Assembly: GCA_037200985.1 (NCBI GenBank)
Contig: JBBCGJ010000001.1
Location: forward strand, 2,394,756-2,458,755
DNA length: 64,000 nt
Direction: 5' to 3'
Source: Rhizomicrobium sp.
GTDB lineage: Bacteria > Pseudomonadota > Alphaproteobacteria > Micropepsales > Micropepsaceae
Part shown: positions 44,527 through 52,769 of the stretch, one piece after another
Numbering within the stretch: position 1 is the first letter of the stretch
Layout: each line of letters begins with the position of its first letter
Translations under genes and position numbers: made by a program
The notes under the pieces: generated by a model
Told to the model about the DNA's origin: nothing
The model's database searches: none
Seen by the model: only the letters and a program-made list of their open reading frames with translations

Positions 44527-45411
44527 ATGTCCGAATTCGTGCGCAAGAAAATGGCGCTCGCCGATGGCGAGGTCTCGTATCTGGACGGCGCGGCCGACGC
44601 GCCGCTGCTGCACTTCGCGCATGCGACGGGGTTCAATGCCGAGACCTGTCGAGGCTTGTTGACGCCGCTGCAGGGCCGCTTTCGCGTCGCCGCCGCCGAT
44701 CTGCGCGGACATGGATTTACGACGTTGCCGGCGCCACCGGGGCCGCTGGCCGGCTGGTTCACCTTCGGGAACGATCTGGCCGCCATCCTCGATGTGCTCG
44801 CGGCCGGTCCGGCGGTGCTCGCCGGTCATTCCATGGGCGCGATCACCAGCCTGATGGTCGCTGCGGCGCGGCCGGACCTGGTGCGCGGTCTTGTCCTCGT
44901 GGAGCCGGTGCTGGTGCCGCGCTTCAGCCGGCAGATCGCCGCCGCGATGCGCCTGCTCGGGCGGACGCCGCCCGCCAACACGAACCTCGCGGCGCTGGCG
45001 GCGAAGCGGCGCGCGATCTTTCCGTCGTTCGAAGCGGCGCTGTCGGCCTATCGCAGCCGGGGGGCGTTCAAGACCTGGCCGGACGAGACGCTCGCCGATT
45101 ATCTGCGCGGGGGGCTTCTCCCGACCGGCAACGGGACGGAGATGCGGCTCGCCTGCGAGCCGGCATGGGAGTCGTCGGTGTTCCAGCACGCGCCGCCGGG
45201 CATCGCGCGGCTGGCGCGACAGGTGCGCTGTCCGCTGACGCTGCTCTATGCGGGAGACGGCACGGCGCGCGAGCACGAGGTGCGGATGGTGGCGCGGCTT
45301 CACGGCGATGCGCGGACGATCAAGGTGCCGGGCACGACGCATTTCCTGCCGATGGAACGGCCCGACGTGGTGCAGGACGAGATCGCGCGCATGGGGCGGA
45401 TAACGGGATAG
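44527..45411 (+). CDS. Alpha/beta hydrolase
   Basis: A 294-residue hydrolase. LLHFAHATGFNAETCRGLL is the oxyanion segment, DLRGHGFTTLP the second, VLAGHSMGAITSLMVAAARP the nucleophile elbow with Ser, LLYAGDGTAREHE the acid segment and VPGTTHFLPMERP the catalytic His. It starts at ATG 44527, divergent from the acyl-CoA synthetase. Substrate is unknown; position suggests lipid or ester metabolism. Confidence 0.88.
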   Translation: MSEFVRKKMALADGEVSYLDGAADAPLLHFAHATGFNAETCRGLLTPLQGRFRVAAADLRGHGFTTLPAPPGPLAGWFTFGNDLAAILDVLAAGPAVLAGHSMGAITSLMVAAARPDLVRGLVLVEPVLVPRFSRQIAAAMRLLGRTPPANTNLAALAAKRRAIFPSFEAALSAYRSRGAFKTWPDETLADYLRGGLLPTGNGTEMRLACEPAWESSVFQHAPPGIARLARQVRCPLTLLYAGDGTAREHEVRMVARLHGDARTIKVPGTTHFLPMERPDVVQDEIARMGRITG

Positions 45412-45435
45412 ATCGCGCGAAGCGCAAACAAAGAG

Positions 45436-45505
45436 GATTCACGCGGAGCCGCGGAGTCGCGGAGGTCTTCATGAGCCTCCGCGACTCCGCGGCTCCGCGT
45501 GAATC
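45436..45505. repeat. Perfect 30-bp inverted repeat (element D)
   Basis: The arms 45436-45465 and 45476-45505 are exact reverse complements with a ten-base loop. The arm begins GATTCACGCGGAGCCGCGG. The same arm sequence flanks the nested element at 25209-25411. It lies between convergent genes (hydrolase stop at 45411, PodJ-like stop at 45627). Confidence 0.92.
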
Positions 45506-45563
45506 TTTATATTGGCGCGCAAGCGCGCCGAGCAGTCTCGTGCGCCCGCAGATGCGGGCGCGA

Positions 45564-45600
45564 TGGGTCCCGGGCCTCGCTACGCTCGCCCGGGATGACA
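45564..45600. repeat. Palindromic element, family C, copy 2
   Basis: ATGGGTCCCGGG and CCCGGGATGACA flank CTCGCTACGCTCG. It resembles 18538-18583. Just left of it, GCGCCCGCAGATGCGGGCGC (45543-45562) forms another hairpin. The rest of 45412-45626 has no gene. Confidence 0.75.
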
Positions 45601-45626
45601 TTTCTTTCTTATGGATCGACGAGGGT

Positions 45627-48140
45627 TCAACCCGCCACGTCGCTCATCGTCGGCGCAACGTTTGCTTTCGGATCGAGAGGCTGCGGGCGGAAGGCCTCGG
45701 CGGCCTTCTGCGCCGCCGCCTTGTCGTCCGGCGAAAGCTGCGAACCCAGCGCGTCGATGCGCGAACGGGACTCGGCGTCGCCGCTCGCCGCCGCGATCGC
45801 GTACCACTTGTAGGCGTCGAGCAGGCTCTGCGGCACGCCCATGCCGCGCTCGTAGAGGACAGCGAGGTTGAACTCCGAATCGGCGAGGCCGAGCGCCGCG
45901 GCCTTGGAGAACCAGCGCGCCGCCTCGGCGAGGTTCTTCGCCGTGCCCGTGCCGGAGGAATAGGCGACGGCGAGGTTGTGCATCGCCTTGCGGTTGCCCG
46001 CCTGCGCGGCAAGCTGATACCAGTGCACCGCGCGCGCCGGATCGGCCTTCACGCCGCGGCCGCGCTCATACATCGTGCCCAGGCGATATTGCGCGACCGC
46101 CAGGCCCTGTTCGGCGGCGCGCTCCAGCCATTTGGCGGCGTCGGGCTCGCTCACCGCGACGCCGTCGCCGTCGAGATATTTGAGGCCGACGATCAATTCC
46201 GCCCGGCCGTTGCCGGCATTCGCCTGCGCGGTCAGATTGTCGAGCGGCGTCAGGGCAGCGGCTTGTGCCGGCTTGGGCAAGGTCGCGGCGGGAGCGGGCG
46301 CCGGGGCGGCCGGGGCCGGCGCGGCGGGAACGGCCCGGACCGGCGCCGGCTTGACCGTCTGGGGCGGGGCAAGCGGCTTGACCGTCGCGGCCGCGACATC
46401 ACCGCCATCGGCCAGGGGAGTCGTATCGCTGGTGGCACGGATCGGCGCGTCGGCCTTCGGGAAGAGCATGCTGACGCTGTGCGAGGAATTCGAGGACAGT
46501 TTCTGGCTGAGGAGCGCGCCGGCGGCGATGGCGATCACCGCCAGCAACACGATGAGCGCGATCCAGACGAGGGTCTTGCGCGAGCCGGCCTTGGCCGGCG
46601 CGGGCGACGCGGCCGCAGCCCCCCAGGAGAAGCCGCTCATGCGGCCGCCGCGTTCGGTCTCGGCCTGGGCGGCGGCGGCGCGCGCCGAGCGGCGCGCGGC
46701 GGACAGATAGTTCGCGGGATCCTCGGCCACCGGCGGAGGCGGCGCGGCGGAGAACGGATCGGCGCCGAAGCCGCCGCCGAAGCTCGCATCGGCCGTGCCG
46801 AAGGCGGCGGCCGTGGCGGTCTGCTCGAAGCCCTGCGGCGCGAAGGGGTCGGCGCCGGCCTGGAAGGGATGGGCGGCGTCGGCGAAGGGCGGCGCCTCGA
46901 AGTTCTGCTGCGGGGCGAAGGCCGGCGGCGGCGCGAAAGCGGGCTGCGGTGCCGCGAAGGGATGCGCCGTCTCGGCCGGGGCGAAGGGGCTGGGCTTGTC
47001 GATCGCAGCGCGCAGTTCGGCGACCTGGTCGCGCTGACGGGCCTCGGTCGCATCGATGCGCTGGGCGAGGCGCTTGAGATTGTCCTCGAGCGCGTCGTTG
47101 TGCGACGGCGATTCGAAGCGGCTGACGATGTCGGACAGGCTGCGCTCGATGCTCGACAGCCGGCGGTCGATCGCGGGATCCGGTCCGCGCGCTTCGACGC
47201 GCGCGAAATTGTCTTCGAGGCGGGCAATGGCGCTCGCGGTCTCGCTGTCGCGGCGCAGCGCGGCGGCTTCCTCGTCCTTGCGCGCCTCGATGCTCTGCAC
47301 GGCATGGGCGAGGACGTCGTTGCTGGCCTGGGCGGCGCGTTCGACCGCGCGCAGGCGCTCGTCGATCGCCGACACATGGGACACGCGCTGGTCGATCTGC
47401 GCGACCTTGTAGTCGATCTGCCCGACGCGTTCGTCGATGCCGCGCGTCGCCTGCTCGCTCTCCTGGCGGGCCTGGGCGAGGCGGGCGGCGAGCGCTTCGA
47501 GATTGGTCGCGAGCGCGCCGATCTGCGTGGCGGACTGGTTGGCGGTGGCGGAGATCTGGTCGGCGAGGCGGGAGAGGCCCTGGTGCAGGCCCTTGATCGC
47601 GTCGCGGGTGCCTTCGCTGGCATTGGCGCGCTCGACGCGTTCCATGCGGTCGGCCAGGCCCATGACGCTGCCGCCGAGCTGGTCGAAGGCCTGGGCCTGC
47701 TCGCGCGCGGCGACGTTGATCTCGGCCGCGGCCTTGCTCATGGCGCGGTTGTTTTCGGTCTGGTTGCGCTCGGCGGATTCGAGGCGGCGCGCGACGCTGC
47801 GCAACTGCTCCTCGATGCGGCGATAGACGTCGTTGCTCTCGGTCTCGCTGCGCGCGACGCGAGCCAGCATGTCCTCGGTATCGCGGCGCTGCGCGCTGAC
47901 GCGCGGCTCCGGCGCGATGGCGTAGCCGCCATTGCTCGGCGGGGCGACATAGCAGCCGCCATTGGAGGACCATTGTTCGCGGGCTGGGGTCATATCGTCC
48001 GGTGTGTCGGAAAAGCTGCGGAGGATTCTCCGGGTCATCCATTCGCCGACGGACAGGCCTTCCCGGCGCGCTGCGGCTCTCGCGGCTTCGCGGGCCTCGG
48101 ACGGTATGCCCGCCACGTTCCAGGGTATGTCAGGCCGCAT
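45627..48140 (-). CDS. PodJ-like polar protein with coiled coil and SEL1 repeats
   Basis: An 837-residue protein. The N-terminus WNVAGIPSEAREAARAAARR then EGLSVGEWMTRRI matches the start of PodJ, the polar scaffold of Caulobacter. Residues about 85-390 are Ala/Arg/Glu/Gln-rich coiled coil, 395-500 are Pro/Phe/Ala-rich, a membrane segment is at 525-545 (LVWIALIVLLAVIAIAAGAL), and the periplasmic tail has SEL1 repeats (about 640-790: AAEQGLAVAQYRLGTMYERG, then AAQAGNRKAMHNLAVAY). By analogy it organises a cell pole and anchors to the wall. PodJ of Caulobacter also has the peptidoglycan-binding tail that I do not see here. Confidence 0.83.
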   Translation of the reverse strand: MRPDIPWNVAGIPSEAREAARAAARREGLSVGEWMTRRILRSFSDTPDDMTPAREQWSSNGGCYVAPPSNGGYAIAPEPRVSAQRRDTEDMLARVARSETESNDVYRRIEEQLRSVARRLESAERNQTENNRAMSKAAAEINVAAREQAQAFDQLGGSVMGLADRMERVERANASEGTRDAIKGLHQGLSRLADQISATANQSATQIGALATNLEALAARLAQARQESEQATRGIDERVGQIDYKVAQIDQRVSHVSAIDERLRAVERAAQASNDVLAHAVQSIEARKDEEAAALRRDSETASAIARLEDNFARVEARGPDPAIDRRLSSIERSLSDIVSRFESPSHNDALEDNLKRLAQRIDATEARQRDQVAELRAAIDKPSPFAPAETAHPFAAPQPAFAPPPAFAPQQNFEAPPFADAAHPFQAGADPFAPQGFEQTATAAAFGTADASFGGGFGADPFSAAPPPPVAEDPANYLSAARRSARAAAAQAETERGGRMSGFSWGAAAASPAPAKAGSRKTLVWIALIVLLAVIAIAAGALLSQKLSSNSSHSVSMLFPKADAPIRATSDTTPLADGGDVAAATVKPLAPPQTVKPAPVRAVPAAPAPAAPAPAPAATLPKPAQAAALTPLDNLTAQANAGNGRAELIVGLKYLDGDGVAVSEPDAAKWLERAAEQGLAVAQYRLGTMYERGRGVKADPARAVHWYQLAAQAGNRKAMHNLAVAYSSGTGTAKNLAEAARWFSKAAALGLADSEFNLAVLYERGMGVPQSLLDAYKWYAIAAASGDAESRSRIDALGSQLSPDDKAAAQKAAEAFRPQPLDPKANVAPTMSDVAG

Positions 48141-48283
48141 GTCGACTCACTTAGCACCGCACCCACGACAATAAGTACCGGTGTCAAGATGTGGTGTAAA
48201 GAATGGTTAGTCACCCGATTTGCAGAGGTCACTCCGATGGACCGATGCAAAACGGACAATCCGCTATCAGCGTTAATGTGAAG

Positions 48284-48628
48284 TTAGCGACCTACGCCCG
48301 CCCGGTGCAGCTCATCCTCGAGATGACCGGTGGCCCAGAGCCAGGCCATGCGGAAATCCGAGACCAGCGACCACAAGGGATAGGTGAAGGTCGCGGGGCG
48401 GTTCTTCTCCACGAAGAAATGGGCGACCCATGCCGGGCCGTAGCCGGCCAGGAGCGCGACGAGGCCGAGCCAGGACTTGCCGGACGCCAGCGCCGCAAAG
48501 AGGCAAGCCAGCGCGAGGCCGGTGCCGAGGAAATGCAGGTTGCGGGTCGCGGGCCTGGCGTGTTCCTGAAGATAGTAGGGCCAGAAATCGCGATAGGTCG
48601 AGATCGGACGGTTGGTGATGGCCGACAT
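48284..48628 (-). CDS. DUF962/Mpo1-like membrane protein
   Basis: A 114-residue membrane protein with the DUF962 pattern TYRDFWPYYLQEHARPATRN, LHFLGTGLALACLF and PAWVAHFFVEKNRPATFTYP (the conserved His residues). The yeast relative Mpo1 is a dioxygenase of 2-hydroxy fatty acids. Four membrane segments are visible. The ATG overlaps the CAP lipoprotein stop as TGATG, with GGAGG upstream. Confidence 0.85.
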   Translation of the reverse strand: MSAITNRPISTYRDFWPYYLQEHARPATRNLHFLGTGLALACLFAALASGKSWLGLVALLAGYGPAWVAHFFVEKNRPATFTYPLWSLVSDFRMAWLWATGHLEDELHRAGVGR

Positions 48629-49284
48629 CAATGTCCTCCTTCGCTGCCGCGCAAGGCGGCCGCCGGCGGCTTGGGCGGCGCCAAGGAGTCCTTGCCGGCC
48701 TTCGCGTCCGGCATCGGCGTCACGACGGGCGGCGGCGCGCCGTCCTCGTGCGGGCCGAGGCCGAGATCGGTCGAGAAGAGCTGCGTAACATAGATCGTGT
48801 CGCCGTTCACCGCCGCGCCGACGCCGGTGCGGTTGTAGTCGGCGAAGGAGAGGTTCTCCTTGTGCGGCTTGCTGGCGAGCCAGCTATCGACGAAGCGCTG
48901 CGCCATCGCGTTCACGTCGATCGCGACCGCCGGCGTGTAGTGCTGCGCCGCCATGTTTTCCCCGAGAAGCCCCTGGAAACGCGCATCTTCCGCCATCAGC
49001 AGGCTGGCCGAGGTGTCGCCGTTGGGCGCGGTGTGCGCGAAATAATTCTTCGTCGCCATATCGGCGGCGCGCTTGCGCGCGATGTCCGACAATTCGGGAT
49101 CGATCATCAGCGAGCGGGCGTTGGGATCGATGCGCGAGCGCTGATCGGCGACGAGAATGGCGATGCGCTCCTCGAGCGCCGGCATCAGCGTCTTGGGATC
49201 GGGCGGCGGCGGCACCACCGCGGTCTCGAAGGTCGAACATCCCGCGAGCAACAGCAGCAGGAACGCGGGAGCAAGCCGGCGCAT
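48628..49284 (-). CDS. CAP-domain (SCP/PR1) lipoprotein
   Basis: A 218-residue secreted protein with a lipobox (LAPAFLLLLLAGCSTFE; Cys at about 16). The CAP domain includes LIDPELSDIARKRAADMAT-like helix, KNYFAHTAPNGDTSASLL and LLGENMAAQHY, then VDSWLASKPHKENLSFADYN. These are CAP marks. The tail is Pro/Ala-rich. Function is unknown in bacteria. It is cotranscribed with the DUF962 gene and follows the thiolase by two bases. Confidence 0.88.
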   Translation of the reverse strand: MRRLAPAFLLLLLAGCSTFETAVVPPPPDPKTLMPALEERIAILVADQRSRIDPNARSLMIDPELSDIARKRAADMATKNYFAHTAPNGDTSASLLMAEDARFQGLLGENMAAQHYTPAVAIDVNAMAQRFVDSWLASKPHKENLSFADYNRTGVGAAVNGDTIYVTQLFSTDLGLGPHEDGAPPPVVTPMPDAKAGKDSLAPPKPPAAALRGSEGGH

Positions 49285-49286
49285 GC

Positions 49287-50495
49287 CTATTGCAGGATCT
49301 CGAACAGCCCGGCCGCGCCCATGCCGCCGCCGATGCACATGGTGACGACGCCGAGCTTGGCCTTGCGTCGCCGCCCTTCGAGCAGAAGATGGCCCGTCAT
49401 GCGCGCGCCCGACATGCCGTAGGGATGGCCGATGGAGATCGCGCCGCCGTCGACATTGCACTTCTCGTGCGGAATGCCGAGCACGTCCATGCAGTAGACG
49501 GTCTGGCTGGCGAAGGCCTCGTTGAGCTCCCACAGGTCGATGTCCGCGACGGTGAGGCCGTGGCGCTTGAGCAGGCGCGGCACGGCATAGATCGGGCCGA
49601 CGCCCATCTCGTCCGGCTCGCAGCCGGCGATCGCGAACCCCCGGAAAATACCTAGCGGTGCGATGCCGCGCCTGGACGCCTCGGCGCCGTCCATCACGAC
49701 CACGGCGGCCGCGCCGTCGGCGAACTGGGAGGCGTTGCCGGCGGTGATGTATTTGCCCTGGGCGACCTGCCGGCCGCCGCTGAACACCGGCTTGAGGGCT
49801 TTCAGGCCTTCGAGCGTGGTATCGGGGCGGTTGCCCTCGTCGCGGTCGACGGTGACGTCGACGATGCTTTCCGTGCCGGTCGCCCGGTCGACCTTCTTCA
49901 TCTTGGTCTTCAGGGGGACGATCTCGTCCTTGAACTTGCCGGCCTGCTGGGCGGCGGCGGTGCGGCGCTGGCTTTCCAGGGAATATTCGTCCTGGCGGTC
50001 GCGGGAAATCTTATAGCGCTCGGCGACGATCTCGGCGGTCTCGATCATCGACATCCACAGCGCCGGCTTCACCTGCATCAGGTGTTCCTCGGTGAAATGG
50101 TTGAGGTTCATGCTGCCGCCCATCTGGACCAGCGAGATCGATTCGACGCCCGAGCCGATGGCGACCGCCGTGCCCTCGGTCATGATCTGCTGCGCCGCCA
50201 TGGCGATGGCGTTGAGGCCGGAAGAACAGAAGCGGTTGATCGTGACGCCCGCCGTGGTGACCGGGCAGCCGGCCCAGATCGCGCTGGCGCGGGCGATGTT
50301 GTTGCCGGTGGCGCCCTCGGGCAGGGCGCAGCCCATATAGACGTCCTCGACCTCCGCCGGGTCGATCTTCGCGTTGGCGATGGCGCTCTTGATCGCGTGG
50401 CCGCCCATGGTGGCGCCATGGGTGATGTTGAAGCCGCCGCGCACGGATTTGGCGAGACCGGTGCGCGCGGTCGAAACGATGACGGCGTCTTTCAT
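49287..50495 (-). CDS. Acetyl-CoA acyltransferase (thiolase)
   Basis: A 402-residue thiolase of the degradative or biosynthetic type. The nucleophilic Cys is in [20 protein letters not shown], the His in [20 protein letters not shown], and the second Cys in [14 protein letters not shown]. The start [20 protein letters not shown] is classic. GGGAGG is upstream of the ATG. It is the last step of beta-oxidation if paired with acyl-CoA dehydrogenase and hydratase genes elsewhere. Confidence 0.94.
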   Translation of the reverse strand: MKDAVIVSTARTGLAKSVRGGFNITHGATMGGHAIKSAIANAKIDPAEVEDVYMGCALPEGATGNNIARASAIWAGCPVTTAGVTINRFCSSGLNAIAMAAQQIMTEGTAVAIGSGVESISLVQMGGSMNLNHFTEEHLMQVKPALWMSMIETAEIVAERYKISRDRQDEYSLESQRRTAAAQQAGKFKDEIVPLKTKMKKVDRATGTESIVDVTVDRDEGNRPDTTLEGLKALKPVFSGGRQVAQGKYITAGNASQFADGAAAVVVMDGAEASRRGIAPLGIFRGFAIAGCEPDEMGVGPIYAVPRLLKRHGLTVADIDLWELNEAFASQTVYCMDVLGIPHEKCNVDGGAISIGHPYGMSGARMTGHLLLEGRRRKAKLGVVTMCIGGGMGAAGLFEILQ

Positions 50496-50554
50496 GGGAG
50501 GCTCCGAAGGGGGCGGGCGGAAACTAGCCCACCGCGCCGCCCGGAGCAAAGATA

Positions 50555-51223
50555 CTAAGGCGTCGCCTGCCGGTCCGGGTCCCGCCGCCAATAGACATAG
50601 GACATCGCGACCGCGACCACGCTGCTTCCCAAGATCGAGCCGATCAGAACGAAGAACGCCAGTCGCGCCGGGAGCGCTAAGAGCGCCGCGAGCGAGGCCG
50701 CGCCGCTCGCCATGAAGAGGCGGCCGGCGAGGCGGTTGGCGTGCTCCCAGGCATATTCGCTCGACAGCGTCCAAGGGGTGCGGATGCCGGCGAAGAAGTT
50801 CGAACGGCTCTTGCCGATGAAGTTGCCCAGCACGATGAAAAGGATCGCGACCGCGGCGAGAATGACCGCCCCGACATCGAAGACCGCGTGCAAAGCCGTG
50901 GCCACGATGGCGCCATGCGCCACGGCCAGGACGGCAATCCCGCCGGTCCAGGCCACGGCGAAGAACTTCGCGCTGGCCGCAAGGTTGGACAGGCGCGGCT
51001 CGATCAGCGTGACGACCGCGAGCACAAGGCTCAGCCCGATCGCGAAGACGGGCCCCCACAGGAGCGCGAAGGGCTTGTGCGCGAAGCCGTCGGCATGGCC
51101 GTCCACGCCCCAATGCACGGCGATCCGCGCGTCGGCCGGGAGCACCGTCCAGGCATAGGCGCTGGCGGCCAGCATCGCGAGAACAAGCAGAAGCGAAATG
51201 AAGAGCGGTGTGCGGACGGTCAT
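50555..51223 (-). CDS. SdpI-family membrane protein
   Basis: A 222-residue membrane protein with six to seven segments. The DUF1648/SdpI pattern is [20 protein letters not shown] near the N-terminus and [20 protein letters not shown] then [16 protein letters not shown] in the second half. In Bacillus, SdpI confers immunity to the SdpC toxin and acts with SdpR. Here there is no toxin gene nearby. The ATG overlaps the ArsR-type gene by four bases. Confidence 0.88.
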   Translation of the reverse strand: MTVRTPLFISLLLVLAMLAASAYAWTVLPADARIAVHWGVDGHADGFAHKPFALLWGPVFAIGLSLVLAVVTLIEPRLSNLAASAKFFAVAWTGGIAVLAVAHGAIVATALHAVFDVGAVILAAVAILFIVLGNFIGKSRSNFFAGIRTPWTLSSEYAWEHANRLAGRLFMASGAASLAALLALPARLAFFVLIGSILGSSVVAVAMSYVYWRRDPDRQATP

Positions 51224-51501
51224 GGCTTCGGCTCCTTTGCGCCCTTGATTCCGGCGAGGTCCATGAGCGCGGCGGTGGCCTCTTCCAGCACGCTCATATT
51301 GACACGGTAGATGATGGTGGTGCCCCGGCGCTCGGTGGTGACGAGATCGGCGGCCTTCAGCACGGCGAAATGGCCCGACAGCGTGGGCTTGGCGAGATCG
51401 AAATGGTCGGCCAGTTCGCCCGCACTGGTGGCGCGGCGCCGCAGCAATTTGAGGATTTTCCGTCGCACGGGATGGGCCAGCGCATCGAACACATCTCCCA
51501 T
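51220..51501 (-). CDS. ArsR-family regulator of the SdpR type
   Basis: A 93-residue winged-helix repressor: [20 protein letters not shown], the recognition helix [19 protein letters not shown], and the wing [14 protein letters not shown]. It has no metal-binding Cys pair, which fits the SdpR branch. It is the first gene of a two-gene operon with SdpI, and a dyad covers its start region, so it should repress its own transcription. Confidence 0.9.
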   Translation of the reverse strand: MGDVFDALAHPVRRKILKLLRRRATSAGELADHFDLAKPTLSGHFAVLKAADLVTTERRGTTIIYRVNMSVLEEATAALMDLAGIKGAKEPKP

Positions 51502-51530
51502 ATTCGGTATTTAGGAAAATACCGAAATAT
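51500..51530. promoter_or_regulatory. Operator dyad of the SdpR/SdpI operon
   Basis: ATATTCGGTATTT and AAATACCGAAATAT form a long, near-perfect inverted repeat around AGGA, touching the sdpR-type start codon. It is AT-rich against a GC-rich background and likely to be the autoregulatory operator. Confidence 0.7.
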
Positions 51531-51565
51531 AGTCAAGCGTTGCGTGGGGCCGCGGGCGCGGCGAC

Positions 51566-52153
51566 TCAGCCGGCCGAGGAAAGCCCCGGCGCCGCGGCCA
51601 TCTTGGCCCGGATGTTGCGGCCGATCAGGATGCGGAAGACGGCGTATTGCACGGCGAAGGCGCCGATCTGCACCACGGCCGGCACCACCGCGGTATAGGC
51701 GGTCCATACCGCGAGGCTGAACATCAGTGCGACGACGGCGTTGACGACGGCCAGGCCCAGGACCAGCACGCCCCAGCCGAGGCTGGCCCAGCGGATGACT
51801 TTCGCGTCGAGGTTTTCGGTGACGATGGGCGGCAGGTAGGGCGCCATCCAGTTGGTCGTCAGCATCACGGCCGCGACCGCCGCGGCGACCAGCGAGGACT
51901 TGATCTGCATGAAATGCGGATCGCTGGTATAGATCGTGGCGGCGCCGCTGACGATCACGAGGACGACGCTGACATATTGCAGCGGCCCGACGGGTTGGCC
52001 CTTCAGCTTCATCCAGGCGAACCGCGCCAGGCCCGCGACGACGCCGACGACGGTCGCCAGGACGATATCGTTCGCGGCCCACAGGATGGCGACGAAGACG
52101 ATGGTGGCGAGAAGATCGAGCGCGATCGGCCTGAAAGCCCGGAAGAATCCCAT
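51566..52153 (-). CDS. Septation protein IspZ (YciB)-family membrane protein
   Basis: A 195-residue inner-membrane protein. It follows the IspZ/YciB pattern: FRPIALDLLATIVFVAILWA, MKLKGQPVGPLQYVSVVLVI, and YTSDPHFMQIKSSLVAAAVA, then about five membrane helices. YciB is implicated in envelope integrity and septation in E. coli. The gene follows the membrane protein at 52166-52720 by 12 bases. Confidence 0.8.
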   Translation of the reverse strand: MGFFRAFRPIALDLLATIVFVAILWAANDIVLATVVGVVAGLARFAWMKLKGQPVGPLQYVSVVLVIVSGAATIYTSDPHFMQIKSSLVAAAVAAVMLTTNWMAPYLPPIVTENLDAKVIRWASLGWGVLVLGLAVVNAVVALMFSLAVWTAYTAVVPAVVQIGAFAVQYAVFRILIGRNIRAKMAAAPGLSSAG

Positions 52154-52165
52154 CGTCCCGCCCTC

Positions 52166-52720
52166 CTACTCCGCCGCCGCGCCGCCCTCGCCGCGCAGAT
52201 AGGCCGGATATCTGAGGCTGAACGTAAGCGCCAAAGCGAGCGCTACAAGGCCCGCCACCGCGGCGTCCGCCAGCGAAACCGTTGGGACCAGCAGCGCCGC
52301 CGCGTCGGCCGCGGTCATGATCAGGAGCGCCGCCGTCCACACCGCGCTGACGACATAATTGGCGCGCAGGAAGGAAGGCGCCTCCCACTGCTCGGGCGCC
52401 ACCTGTTCACGGGCATATTGCAGGGTGAACGGCTCATGCAGCACGAGCGAGAGCACCACGATGGCGAGCAGGCCGCCGTCGACGACGACGAGCACCGTGC
52501 CGTAGGCGAGACCCGGCTGGATGAAGCCCTTGTAGAGCGCGAGCACGCCGAACAGCGCGGTGTTGCCGGCGTCCAGCGTCTTGAGCACGCGGGTGTCGAG
52601 GAAGGAGCGCATGCCCAGCGTGAAGGCGACCGCGAAGGCCGCCCACAGCGCCAGATCGGCCGACAGACGCATCAGCACGTCGAACAGGATGAACGGCAGG
52701 AAGCCGAGCACCAGATTCAT
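52166..52720 (-). CDS. Membrane protein, possibly a diverged IspZ-like partner
   Basis: A 184-residue, six-helix membrane protein I do not recognise with certainty. It has the same length and layout as the IspZ-type protein downstream (LGFLPFILFDVLMRLSADLA at the start, then LKTLDAGNTALFGVLALYKG in the third segment), so an old duplication is possible. EPFTLQYAREQVAPEQWEAP is a polar loop. The ATG at 52720 is preceded by GGAGGA; an upstream frame exists but is unlikely. Confidence 0.7.
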   Translation of the reverse strand: MNLVLGFLPFILFDVLMRLSADLALWAAFAVAFTLGMRSFLDTRVLKTLDAGNTALFGVLALYKGFIQPGLAYGTVLVVVDGGLLAIVVLSLVLHEPFTLQYAREQVAPEQWEAPSFLRANYVVSAVWTAALLIMTAADAAALLVPTVSLADAAVAGLVALALALTFSLRYPAYLRGEGGAAAE

Positions 52721-52769
52721 GCCGTCCTCCGGCGGCCGGGCCGGCGCGAGGCCGCCCCGGCCGGTCGCA

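Noticed and set aside
44493..48281. A plus-strand open frame of 1262 codons across the hydrolase and PodJ-like regions
   Set aside because: It is a frame-shifted and antisense reading of two real genes, full of Arg/Gly/Ala repeats.
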